Assembly: GCA_963920575.1 (NCBI GenBank)
Contig: OY986966.1
Coordinates: forward strand, 14,773,297-14,837,296
From: Narthecium ossifragum
Taxonomy: Eukaryota; Streptophyta; Magnoliopsida; Dioscoreales; Nartheciaceae
Length of the DNA: 64,000 nt
Direction of reading: 5' to 3'
The translations under genes and the position numbers were made by a program. Positions 34,151 to 43,592 of the stretch are shown in pieces. Position 1 is the first letter of the stretch. The number at the start of each line of letters is the position of its first letter. The notes under the pieces are model-generated. The model saw only the letters and a program-made list of their open reading frames with translations. It was not told the origin of the DNA and did not search any database.

Positions 34151-34700
34151 CAATAAAGAGAAATCCTACAAGTCAAAGAATAAGTAATCTAGTGGAATAA
34201 ATAGGATTTGAATGTACGTATTTAGCCATTCTCACGAAGCAAAAAGCCTAACTGATGCATTTTCATCTTTTTCTTTTTATTAGGGTTTTATCCCATTGAA
34301 AACATATGAGTAAACCATAAAACGCATTGCAATCGAATTATCATAAAATCAAGAAGATAGAAATGGACTTCTAGACATCAATCAGAAAGATGAAAATGAA
34401 TCTCAAAGATAAATCCATCGGAATCTATAGGTAAATGGATAAGAATTGACACTTACCTTCTTCTCCTTTGTTTTAGGCATCTTCACATTTCTGGATTAGG
34501 GCTTCCGGGTTGAAAAAGATGAAAATGGAGGTGAGAGGGATGGAGCCGTTGAGGAGCTGCGATGTTTGTGTAGACGCTGGAGTCAATAGAGACGACGGAA
34601 CACTGTGAATCACGAGTCGAGGGAGACGCCGGAGGCGAGTGAGCGAGCGTGACGGGTGAAAGATGAAAATGGAAAACGAGAGCTGGTCGAAGAGGAAAAA

Positions 34701-35968
34701 TGATACGAGTCGATCCGACTCGACCATCTGGACCCGAACCCAGAAGAGGAAACAAACTGGTTCAGCCTCTTTCCTAGTTAGACTTGGACTTCCCTAGTTC
34801 AAACTAGAGTATTTGATTAGGATTTATCATTAGTCTTTTATATTTAATTGAGTCCTATTTGATATTTGATTGTTATGAATTAATTAAGAGTCCAATTGAG
34901 TTACGAAGTTGAGTTGACTCAGAAAGCCTTATTACTTGCTAATTAAGTAAGGGGGTTTTTAGTTGGATTAGGACTCTGTCAATGTCTGTATAAAAGGACC
35001 TTAGTAGTTTCTATTAGGTTATGCATGAGATGAATGAAAAAGAATAGTTGATAGAATATCTTAGGAGTAGAATATCATAGGAGTAGAAGTAATGTAGATT
35101 CCACCAGATATCCACCATCGATCCACCTTCTTCCCCGCTGGTCATCTTCTCCGCAGCCGGCACCGCCTCCACCGGAATTTCTCTCTTCCCGTCACTTTCT
35201 CTCTCCGCCACGTCAGCGACCCCACGCCACGTCATCACTGTTCATTGTCTTCCTCTCCCCTCTCCCATGCCCTAGCCAAGCTTCACCGCCGGCATCCTTT
35301 CCCCCGTCTCTCCGGCCAGCCCCGTTGCCATCCAAGACCGCCATCCTCTTCCCCGAGATCTCGTCCAACCCCTTCACTTCTTCCGTCGTCGTCTCCGGCA
35401 TCTACCCCGTCACTCCCCACTTCTCAGCCGCCGCTGTCCTCCACGACCCCGATCGCCATTAACCCCCCAGATCCCAACCTTCCTAAGCCACTCCCGGAGC
35501 CTCGCTGTCGTCCCCGACGCCAGTCAACCCATACCCACCGCCGTCGACCTCCAGATCCCGTCGATCTAGCCACCCTCCGACCAATCCACTCCGGTGGATC
35601 TCTTCCCCATCAACCCGCGACCCATCCTACCAACATCCTGACCGCTGCCGCCATCCTTACGCCGCCGATCCCCTCCGGTGATCCTCAGCCATCGGATCCA
35701 CTCAGGTGAACCCTCAGCCAAGTTCCCTGTTTGATCCAGCCAACTTGACTTGGTCCAACCACTTAACCCAATCAGAGTCAAGTCTAATTCCGATCAGACT
35801 CAATCCAGCCCAATCTAGTCAAGCTTGATCCAATTCCTTGAGCCAGATTCGATCCAGATTCAGCTAGATCGGCTAATTGGACTCAATCAAGTCCGATCAG
35901 GCCGATTCTGATCGATTGGAGCAGTAGAGACCTGATACGAGAGGATTACGAGTAGACCGCTCGTATCA
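34701..35968 (+). mobile_element. Solo LTR, family E
   Basis: It begins TGATACGAGTCGATCC and ends AGACCGCTCGTATCA, so the 9-bp termini TGATACGAG/CTCGTATCA are perfect inverted repeats. It is flanked by AAAAA on both sides (34696-34700 and 35969-35973); the A runs make the 5-bp target duplication likely but not unique. A TATA box (GTATAAAAGG) lies near 34990. It is inserted about 220 bp upstream of the protease start codon. The Pro/Ser-rich ORF at 35245-35709 lies in C-rich LTR sequence and is not counted as a gene. Confidence 0.75.
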
Positions 35969-36180
35969 AAAAAAGGCGCCAGAGTCGATAGGGACGGGAG
36001 GGTAGTCTCATCCTTTTTATGCGATTTGGGGTTATTGCCCTAGAAACAAGCCGCGGGGGGTTTTTAGCAACCATGCTAGGGTTTTGGACGAACCGGGGTT
36101 GTAATATGGGGTTTTGGACTAATACCCCTAAAAAAGCTCAGCGTAGATTTTATTTTCTAAAGTGGGTTAATCGCATGAAA
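35969..36180. other. Putative right terminal region of the MULE
   Basis: This is G-rich DNA with repeated GGGGTTTT(G)GAC / GGGGTT.TA boxes. In antisense it gives ACCCCATATTAC and TACCCTCCCGTCCCTATCGA, comparable in design to the left region at 15880-15990. There is no gene. The antisense family-A LTR begins at 36181. Confidence 0.4.
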
Positions 36181-37080
36181 TGTCGTGCCCCGACCCACAA
36201 AGGCCCAACCAGGCTGGGCGACGCGAACCGGAACTTAACTAATGCAGAATAATTTTGGCGTGGGTTCCCTCTAACCTACTGGTCTCCCTAAGCAATTCAT
36301 AAGCACCCTTATTTAACAAAGATTAACAACCTCAAAAGAAATAATATAACATTCAAATCCTCAAAATGGTTTAAATTTGTACAAGATACTCCCGTAGGAG
36401 ACTAACTAACAAAAAAAGGGTAGACATATGATCACCGCTCCTCAGCACCGCCAGACGCCGCCGCGCCACCAAACACCTGCCCGGTAGGGGTTACTGAAGA
36501 AGAGCTGACGCCTGCACCTGCAAAACGCAGCCCGGGTAGGAGTGAGCATAAAGCTCAGTAGGTTTCTACACTACGACACACAGAAAGGGAGGGAACACAA
36601 CAGTGTCGCCTCCAAGCTAGGCCTAGGTGTGCTACGGGGCCTCACAACCCCACCGCGTGTCACTGAGAGCTCCTGTCCAGGTCCCACCTCAATAAAGCAG
36701 GAAAAACAACACTGCTGTTCCACTAGCAGGAACCCGACACTGCTAGGCGAGGGACCGACACCAGCTGCACCCTCAGCACCTGGCTCGAGGCTGACACGAC
36801 CTCTAAATCATCGATCAATATGTATTCAAGTCATCTAAGCGTATCATCGATATCAACTGAATACTACAATCCAACCTGGACCTTGCTACCCGCCACGGTC
36901 CTAGGGCTAAATCCGAGCTACCCGAAAGCCTCGGATCGGCGATCGACCCATCGCACACGCCCTAACCTTAAGCATCTAATGCACAACAGAATGCATGATA
37001 TGATCATATACAAGTAAGAGGTAAGCATGCAATAGTATGACAAAGATAACATACAAGTCCAACTGGATCGTTGCAACGGT
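36181..37080 (-). mobile_element. Antisense family-A LTR (copy A2), 3' part
   Basis: The plus-strand start TGTCGTGCCCCGACCC is the complement of the A-LTR end. The segment runs through AGACTAACTAAC, GCCCGGGTAGGAGTGAGC and TTGCATGC..ACAAGTCCAAC to about 37080, where it breaks off inside the LTR. The other half of the same LTR is 45902-47292. Flanks TGAAA (36176-36180) and TAAAA (47293-47297) match four of five, supporting one antisense solo LTR later split by the gypsy element. Confidence 0.8.
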
Positions 37081-37278
37081 ACTACCAGAGCTTAGGCTGT
37101 AGATCCCAGGGTGTTAGGATCAGGTTTCGGTTGAGTTGAGCGTGGACTGGGTTAGTTCTAGGTCTAGAACATCCTTGCATGCTCTTCTTGCGATGTGTAT
37201 GTCTTCCGCTTTATTGATATGCTGTTTGTTCGTCGTTCTGACGAGTGGCAACTCGTTTGTTGTTGGTGATCGTGCAGA

Positions 37279-38483
37279 TGTCGGGATCTCGCGGCCTGCC
37301 TCAGGTTGCCGGTCGAGGTGGGGCATGACCCGGTCGACCCGCCCGGCCAGACAGGGTTGTCCCTGTCAGGGTGGTCCGGGCTAGACGCACTGTACCATCA
37401 CCAGCGACGGTTTCGGTCGCGCAGGCGGAGGTCTTTCTCGCCGAGGAGGAGGCCCCCGTTCCTGTCGGCGGACAGGCCTCGGTGGCTATCTCGATGGCTT
37501 TCCAGCGGCTGAACCCTCCCAGGTTCAGTGGTAGGTCTGGAGACCCGACTGCAGCGGACGAGTGGCTTGACGGAGTCACGTGCGTCCTTGAGGCTCTCTT
37601 CGTCGAGGATGACCGGGTTCGGGTCACCCTTGCAGCGTTCCTGCTTGACGGCGAGGCTCGCGACTGGTGGCGCACTGTCCGGCACACCAGTGGCGGAGAG
37701 TTGCCGCTGTGGGAGGAGTTCAGGGCGATGTTCCTTGACGTGCACTTTCCAGCTAGTGCACGTGACGCCCTGACCCGCGAGTACCAGTCCCTTCTGGAGG
37801 GTACTCGCACAGTTCAGCAGTACGCCTCCAGGTTTACCCAGCTTGTCCGTTTTGCGGGGGCAGTTGCAGCAGACCCCGTAGCCAGGGTGCGGCAGTTCGA
37901 GTGGGGACTCAGGCCAGAGATCCGGAGACAGACTAGCTCACACTGCTTCCAGACGTACCCGGCGATCCTGAACTGCGCCTTATCAGTAGAGGTGCAGTTG
38001 CGGGATGACAGGTACCGGGCAGTTCCACCGGTACCTCCCACCAGCACACAGCAGCGACCCCAGGGCAGTCGTGGGTTCGGCAGAGGGCAGCCGCGGCGCC
38101 AGCGACCTTTTCAGCCGCAGCCGCCGCGTGCACAGCAGTACCAGCAGTCACTACCGAGTCCACCAGCCCCGTACTTACTGGCAGCCGGGCCATCTGGGCA
38201 GGCTTCGTCAGGGGGGAGCCAGGGTCAGTCGTCTGATGGCGCGCCCGGCCCGTGTTTTCTCTGCGGGCAGCTAGGGCACTTCCATAGAGACTGTCCCCAG
38301 CGAGGAGCGCGAGGCGCTATGCTACTGGGCAGTAGAGGCGGAGGATCCGGTGCTTGGCAGGGGAGCAGTGGCGGGCGCGGATCAGGGGTGGGACCGGGGC
38401 GTCCCAGGGGCGGAGGCGGCCGACGAGGGCAGGTGTTCGCCCTCCCAGTGCGTGAGCAGCGGGACACCGTGCAGTTGTACTAG
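37279..38483 (+). pseudogene. Gypsy gag (capsid plus CCHC nucleocapsid)
   Basis: The start ATGTCGGGATCTCGCGG (37279, after a T-rich leader ending GCAG) is one frame off the main reading, which opens by 37371. The capsid domain contains FSGRSGDPTAADEWLDGV, DGEARDWWRTV and LPLWEEFRAMF. The C-terminal part is Gln/Pro- and Gly-rich and has one C-x2-C-x4-H-x4-C knuckle, CFLCGQLGHFHRDC. It packages element RNA in intact relatives. The TAG at 38481 is best explained as a mutated CAG, because the sequence continues in frame into Gln/Pro repeats and the protease. Confidence 0.88.
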
Positions 38484-38640
38484 CCGCCACCGCAGTACCA
38501 CCAGCCGTTGCAGTACCAGCAGCCGTTGCAGTGTCAGCAGCCGTTGCAGTACCAGCAGCCGTTGCAGTGTCAGCAGCCGTTGCAGTGTTAGCAGCCGTTG
38601 CAGTACCACCAGCCTCAGCAGTACCAGCAGACCGCAGCAG
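38484..38640 (+). repeat. 18-bp tandem repeat coding for a Gln/Pro/Leu linker
   Basis: Six or more copies of CAGCCGTTGCAGTACCAG or CAGCCGTTGCAGTGTCAG encode QPLQYQ/QPLQCQ between gag and protease. One copy reads TGTTAGCAG where its neighbours read TGTCAGCAG, so the stop at about 38589 is a C-to-T change visible by internal comparison. Confidence 0.88.
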
Positions 38641-39143
38641 AGCCGTCCGTCCTCAGAGGTATCTTTCAGCTTTTTAGTTCTTTGGTAGATGTGCTGATAG
38701 ACTCTGGGGCGTCTCATTCCTACATTGCTAGCATGTGCGTGGCATCGCTATGATTAGAGACGAGTCAGCTAGAGGTGGCACAGTCGGTAGACTCACCGAT
38801 CGGCGGGACAGTCAGGGTGGACCGGGTCCGCCGATCTTGTTCCTTGGAGGTTGGAGGCCTCCGGGTCTGTCTAGACCTGCGGGTGCTAGACATGACCGGC
38901 TTTGACGTGATACTCGGTATGGACTGGTTGGCAGCATACCGGGCCGTCATCGACTGTGGTCGCCGGAGGGTGCTTGCTTGGACACCCGACGGGACACGGT
39001 TCGTGTTGTTGGGGGATCGGTTCTCCACCGATTCCTTTGCTTGTGGTGTAGGAAGGCGTGGCAGCGAGCTGTCAGCCTTGTTGGCCAGCCTGTCCCTGTC
39101 CGGTTCTGACGGAGTGTAGCAGCAGTGCAGTTTTCCGAGGATC
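38641..39143 (+). pseudogene. Gypsy aspartic protease domain
   Basis: VDVLIDSGASHSYIA carries the catalytic D-S/T-G motif (about 38690-38715). Downstream are GGTVRVDRVRRSC, MTGFDVILGMDWLA and AVIDCGRRRV, the usual C-terminal half of the RVP_2 domain that cuts the gag-pol precursor. A TGA replaces the expected Arg codon after CVASL, and a TAG closes the block at 39117-39119. The frame is the same as gag and RT. Confidence 0.85.
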
Positions 39144-40172
39144 GTGTGCGACTTTGCGGACGTGTTCCCCGAGGTGTTGCCAGGGCTTCCACTGTCCAGA
39201 GAGGTCGACTTCGAGATCGACCTAGTACCAGGTACCGCACCGATCTCTCTCCCGGCTTTCAGGATGGCACCAGAAGAGCAGAGCGAGCTGAGGACCCAGT
39301 TGGATGAGCTGATCAGCAGAGGCTTCATCCGTCCTAGCATGTCTCCCTGGGGGGCGCCAGTGTTGTTCGCAAGGAAGAAGGATGGTACCCTTCGACTTTG
39401 CATAGACTACATGCGGCTCAACAGGGTGACGGTGAAGAACAGGTATCCGATGCCGCGGATCGACGACCTGTTTGACCAGCTTCGAGGATCTTCTGTGTTC
39501 TCGAAGATCGACTTACGCACCGGCTACCACCAGTTGAGGGTTCGGGATTGCGATATCTCGAAGACGGCATTCCGGACTCGGTACGGCCTGTACGAGTTCG
39601 TGGTGATGCCGTTTGGGCTGACGAACACACCAGCAGCGTTCATAGATCTCATGCAGAGGATCTTCCGGCCTTTCCTAGACGAGTTCGTGGTGGTTTTCGT
39701 CGACGACATTCTTATCTACTCCCGGTCAGAGGCGGAGCACGAGCGACACTTAGCGACAGTGTTGCAGCTACTTCGGAGGCATCGGCTCTTTGCCAAGGCC
39801 TCCAAGTGCGAGTTCTGGCTTACTCAGGTGGGGTTCCTTGGGCACGTGGTGTCGGCAGCAGGGATCTCAGTCGACCCCGCCAAGGTCGAGGCAGTGGTGC
39901 AGTGGTAGAGACCGAGGACAGTGTTCGAGGTCCGCAGTTTTCTGGGCTTGGCGAGCTACTACAGACGGTTCGTGCGGGACTTCTCCAGAGTCGCCGGACC
40001 GTTGACCAGACTGACACAGAAGGGCGTCCCGTTCGTGTGGGATGATGCTTGTGAGCAGGCTTTCGTGCATCTGAGGACCAGGTTGACCAGTGCACCGGTG
40101 CTGATCGTCCCCGAGCGAGGCGTTGGTTACAGTGTCTACTGCGACGCCAGTGGTGAGGGTTTGGGGTGTGTC
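39144..40172 (+). pseudogene. Gypsy reverse transcriptase and start of RNase H
   Basis: The RT domain begins [13 protein letters not shown] and runs through [46 protein letters not shown] and the catalytic [11 protein letters not shown] (the second and third Asp). LGLASYYRRFV then leads into the RNase H start YSVYCDASGEGLGCV (catalytic Asp). One TAG interrupts it after VVQW. At 40173 an antisense family-B LTR splits RNase H; the domain resumes at 41621. Confidence 0.92.
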
Positions 40173-41615
40173 TGATCGCTCACAAACGTTGTCGTTAAAA
40201 CGTTGCAAACTCAATCAAATATTAAATTTATATCCTTATTCAATCACTAAACTACTAGGTAGAATAGCAGTGAAGTCGGGAGTCGATCCACAGGGAAAAC
40301 ATTGGAAACTGAAATCAATTCTCAAAACCCTAAACTAAGGAAAAGAAGCAAAGATAGAATAGAGGTATATAACTAATAAATAAAAGAGATAAAAGGTTGA
40401 TCGATTTGAATCAATGGAGTAGTTACTTAGAAATTACTCAATCCACCCTAGTTTCACCTTCAATCTTCTCTAGTTATCCTCTTGTTCTCTTCTCTCAACA
40501 TTATGGATCATATGGCTACAAGCTCACATGAATCCCTAAAATAAGGTTTATGTTTCCAACGGCATAATCTATCTTTGTTTAGCATAAATCATCTTTGGTC
40601 CTACGATTACATTAAATTATTCTACTCCTAATGACCTTAGCATGACTTATCTTCACGTAGCATAGACTATCTCAAAGGTAAACCAAAAACCACATGAAAA
40701 CCATCCTATGAATCTCTACAATCAATCACAGAAATCATGTAGGACTAAAAATACGTCAACGGAACTCTGTTCCCTCAACTCTATTAACAATAAAAAGCAA
40801 ATTCAGAGGATCATGTCTTGAGAAGAATACAAGATTCAAACCAAAGAAGATAGAAAACTATGCTACGGTTTCATGAATAATCCTAAGTACAATAACTAGC
40901 AACTCATCTTTTGGATGAAAGCCATCGGGTTGGAATAGGAAGCTGTCACCATCCACATCCTCTCCTTCTTCTTCTTCCTCCTCCAAAGATTGACAAAAAG
41001 ATGAAAAGTTTTGCTGGAATAACCCCTTTTTATAATAATAACCCTTAATCCCGGAATTAGGGTTATGGCTAAGTTGAGTTGGACCTCTAGTACAACTCGG
41101 AATTCCTGGTTCAACCCTGACAGCTTCTTCCAATCGCGACTGGGCTCAACCGGTTCGGAATTTGAGAATGAGTCCAACACAAAAGATGTAGATTTGGAAG
41201 TCTTCTGTCCTCTCCCGAAGAGTTTGCAATATTTGGACTTATCTAGAATATGTGGCGAATATTCTCCCAGCCGTCGACGGACCAGTCTTCCAGCAGCTAA
41301 ATATCTTCATCTTCTTCGAAACTGCTATCAATCCATCCCGAATCTCTGAAAGTGTCCAACATGAAAGTTGTACGTCTTGATGTCTTCCAGATTTTACCCA
41401 AATTTCAGAATATTTAGACATAAGGATAATTTCTGGTGAATATTGTGCTAACAGTCGACAGAGCAGTGGATTTCAGCATATTAACCGAATTTCTTGCATT
41501 TCTTCTCAAAGCATGATTAAATCTGAAATCAATTAACAAACTATCAAATACAAACACTCTAGGCCTAACAAAGGTAAATTAAGGGTTCTAATTACGAATA
41601 TTTAGTGACTCATCA
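40173..41615 (-). mobile_element. Solo LTR, family B (copy B-2), antisense, in RNase H
   Basis: It starts TGATCGCTCACAAACG and ends TTTAGTGACTCATCA. The duplication GTGTC is exact (40168-40172 and 41616-41620). Removing 1448 bp restores the RNase H frame from LGCV into [14 protein letters not shown]. This copy has a changed region where the other B LTRs carry TGACGTCA, so it may represent another subfamily or a recombinant; its TATA area reads TTTTTATAATAATAACC. Confidence 0.92.
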
Positions 41616-41620
41616 GTGTC

Positions 41621-43592
41621 CTTATGCAGGAGGGGCACGTAGTTTCCTATGGTCCTCGCCAGCTGAAGAACCATGAGAGGAACTACCCGACCCACGACTT
41701 GGAGCTAGCAGCAGTGGTCTTCGCTCTGAAGACCTGGTGGCACTATCTCTATGGCGAGAAGTTCTCAGTCTTCTCGGACCATAAGAGTTTGAGGCACGTT
41801 TTCACCCAACATGATCTCAACCTGAGGCAGCGACGCTGGATGGAGCTACTGGAGGACTACGACTTCGAGTTGCATTACCATCCTGGTAAGGTAAACGTTG
41901 TCGCAGACGCGCTGAGCAGGCAGGTGAGAGAGACCAGAGCAGCAGTAGCAGGACTATCAGCGCGGCAGTGGCAGGCACTCGAGACAGCGGGCCAGTTGGG
42001 GCTAGAGTTCGAGGATCAAGGATCCAGCGGCTTTCTCTACGCAGTGCAGAGCATGCCAGCAGTACTGGCTAGAGTGTTAGAGGCGCAGCGCAGTGACGCA
42101 GAGCTCGTGGAGTTACGCACCTCAGCAGGCACGGAGGGCGCAGATGGAGACTGGACAGTATCGCCAGACTTAGGGCTACGGTTCCGAGGCAGGGTAGCAG
42201 TTCCAGCAGATCCAGTTCTTCGTGACGACGTCCTACGAGAGTTCCACCACTCTCGTTTTGCAGTTCATCCCGGCGGCACCAAGATGTACCAGGACCTTCG
42301 GCGACAGCTCTGGTGGCGCGGGATGAAGAGGGCAGTGACGGAGTTCGTATCGCGCTGCCTTACCTGTCAGAAGGTTAAGGCAGAGCACCAGCGGACTCCG
42401 GGGTTACTACAGCCGCTTCCACTAGCTGAGTGGAAGTGGGAGCACGTCACGATGGACTTCGTGACTAGACTACCGAGGTCTCCTAGGAGGAATGACGCGA
42501 TTTGGGTCATCGTTGATCGATTGACCAAATCGGCGCACTTCCTGCCTATACGGGTGTCAGACACATCAGACAGGTTGGCCGGTTTGTACGTCCGAGAGGT
42601 AGTCAGACTACACGGGGTACCAGTGTCTATCGTGTCAGACCGAGACCCCAGGTTCACTAGCATGATCTGGCGAGGCTTTCAGGAGGCTGTCGGCACACTC
42701 CTGACGTTCAGTACGGCGTTCCATCCGCAGACCGACGGGCAGTAAGAGCGGACGATCCAGATCTTGGAGGACATGCTGCGAGCATGTGTCCTCGATGCAG
42801 GAGGCAGCTGGGAGGAGCACGTTCCCTTGGTGGAGTTCGCCTACAACAACAGCTACCAGTCCAGTCTTGGGGTAGCACCTTTCGAGGCGTTGTACGGTAG
42901 GTTGTGTCGTTCCCCAGTTTGCTGGACAGAGGTTGGAGAGGCTTCACTCACCGGTCCAGACATCGTCAGGAGGTCGTCAGAGAGGTTAGTACAGATCAGG
43001 CAGAGGCTTCTGACGGCTCAGAGTCGGCAGAAGAGCTATGCAGATCGGAGGCGACGACCGCTTGAGTTCGCAGTTGGCGACAGTGTGTTCCTGCGGGCAG
43101 CACCGTACAGAGGGTCTGTCAGGTTTGGCAGCAGAGGCAAGTTGGCTCCGAGGTTCGTCGAGCCATTTGAGATCCTAGAGAGGGTCGGCGAGGTAGCTTA
43201 CCGCCTTGATCTTCCTCAGCACATGTCAGCTGTGCACCCGACTTTCCACGTGTCGATGCTGAGGAAGTATCACCCAGACCCGTCTCACGTCGTCAGAGTG
43301 GATGACATTGAGCTTGAGGCAGACGCGACTTTTGTTGAGCAGCCAGTTTGCGTACTTGACCAGAGGGATCAGGTCTTGCGGGGCAAGACGATTCCCTTGG
43401 TCAAGGTACTGTGGAGGCACAGAGGCGTCGAGGAGATGACCTGGGAGCGCGAGGCGCGCATGCGGCAGGACTATCCGCACTTGTTTCCTTCTCGAGGTAC
43501 CTTTTGTCATGTCTACTACTGTAGCTTTCCTGTTGTTCCGAGCCCTACCTTTATCGAATCTCGGGACGAGATTTCCTTTAAGGGTAATAGGA
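41621..43592 (+). pseudogene. Gypsy RNase H end, integrase and chromodomain-like tail
   Basis: RNase H continues with [19 protein letters not shown] and [14 protein letters not shown]. The integrase zinc domain follows ([32 protein letters not shown]). The core Asp residues are in [12 protein letters not shown] and [10 protein letters not shown], and the catalytic Glu in ERTIQILEDML lies directly after a TAA (42743-42745) that replaces a Ser codon of TDGQSERT. The C-terminal part has FAVGDSVFLR, AVHPTFHVSMLRKYHPD and VKVLWRHRGVEEMTWEREA, a chromodomain-like tail typical of chromoviruses of the Tekay/Del kind. The protein ends near the polypurine tract (about 43578-43592). Confidence 0.9.

Larger units (their letters stand above)
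28425..34480 (-). pseudogene. Ulp1/C48 cysteine protease gene of the MULE
   Basis: On the minus strand the gene starts MPKTKEKK (34480-34457, then GT). The large N-terminal exon(s) are at about 34050-33393 (FYALFEAIYKRKITKNMC, FGNENHKIRKRDVQLIFGM, YLGLVEDLNKMKTYDWSG). Then come 32755-32556 (CELTGVITPTNNKDIMP), an acidic segment (about 32540-32350), a long coiled coil (about 31700-31184), VWRNKDAYNKIVVAEDILDI (31107-31012), the catalytic His region HFTLLVLDLENEKLYFYN (His codon about 28976) and the catalytic Cys region ADCTIFVCYYMKMLA (Cys codon about 28550), ending VNKFRAKIVEKLVLHD. The usual DCG is DCT. The order matches SUMO-protease-like proteins carried by plant MULEs; Ulp1 enzymes cleave SUMO, but a role in transposition is not established. 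Breaks: stop TAA at 33999-33997, a frameshift near 33560, and an LTR inserted in an exon at 29249. Confidence 0.8.
15770..36180. mobile_element. Large Mutator-like element with transposase and Ulp1-type protease (Kaonashi-like MULE), heavily interrupted
   Basis: Two convergent gene remnants belong to one element: a MuDR-type transposase on the plus strand (about 16840-27609) and a C48 cysteine protease on the minus strand (34480-28425). The pairing is the published layout of Kaonashi-type (Ulp1-carrying) MULEs. Without insertions the element would be roughly 9-10 kb. Likely terminal regions are about 15845-15990 (ACCCCATTAGC, GGAAATGCCCTTAT) and, in antisense, about 35985-36170 (ACCCCATATTAC, TACCCTCCCGTCCCTAT). 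They are similar in design rather than clearly identical, so the exact ends and the 9-bp target duplication are not fixed. Insertions inside: 17425-21508, 22826-26583, 29249-30628, 34701-35968. Confidence 0.7.

Noticed and set aside
35245..35709. 154-codon Pro/Ser/His-rich ORF
   Set aside because: It lies inside the family-E LTR in C-rich DNA; composition alone keeps it open and no domain is visible.
37301..37810. 169-codon ORF antisense to gag
   Set aside because: Shadow of the GC-rich gag frame on the other strand; no domain. The same holds for other antisense ORFs over 37398-43704.
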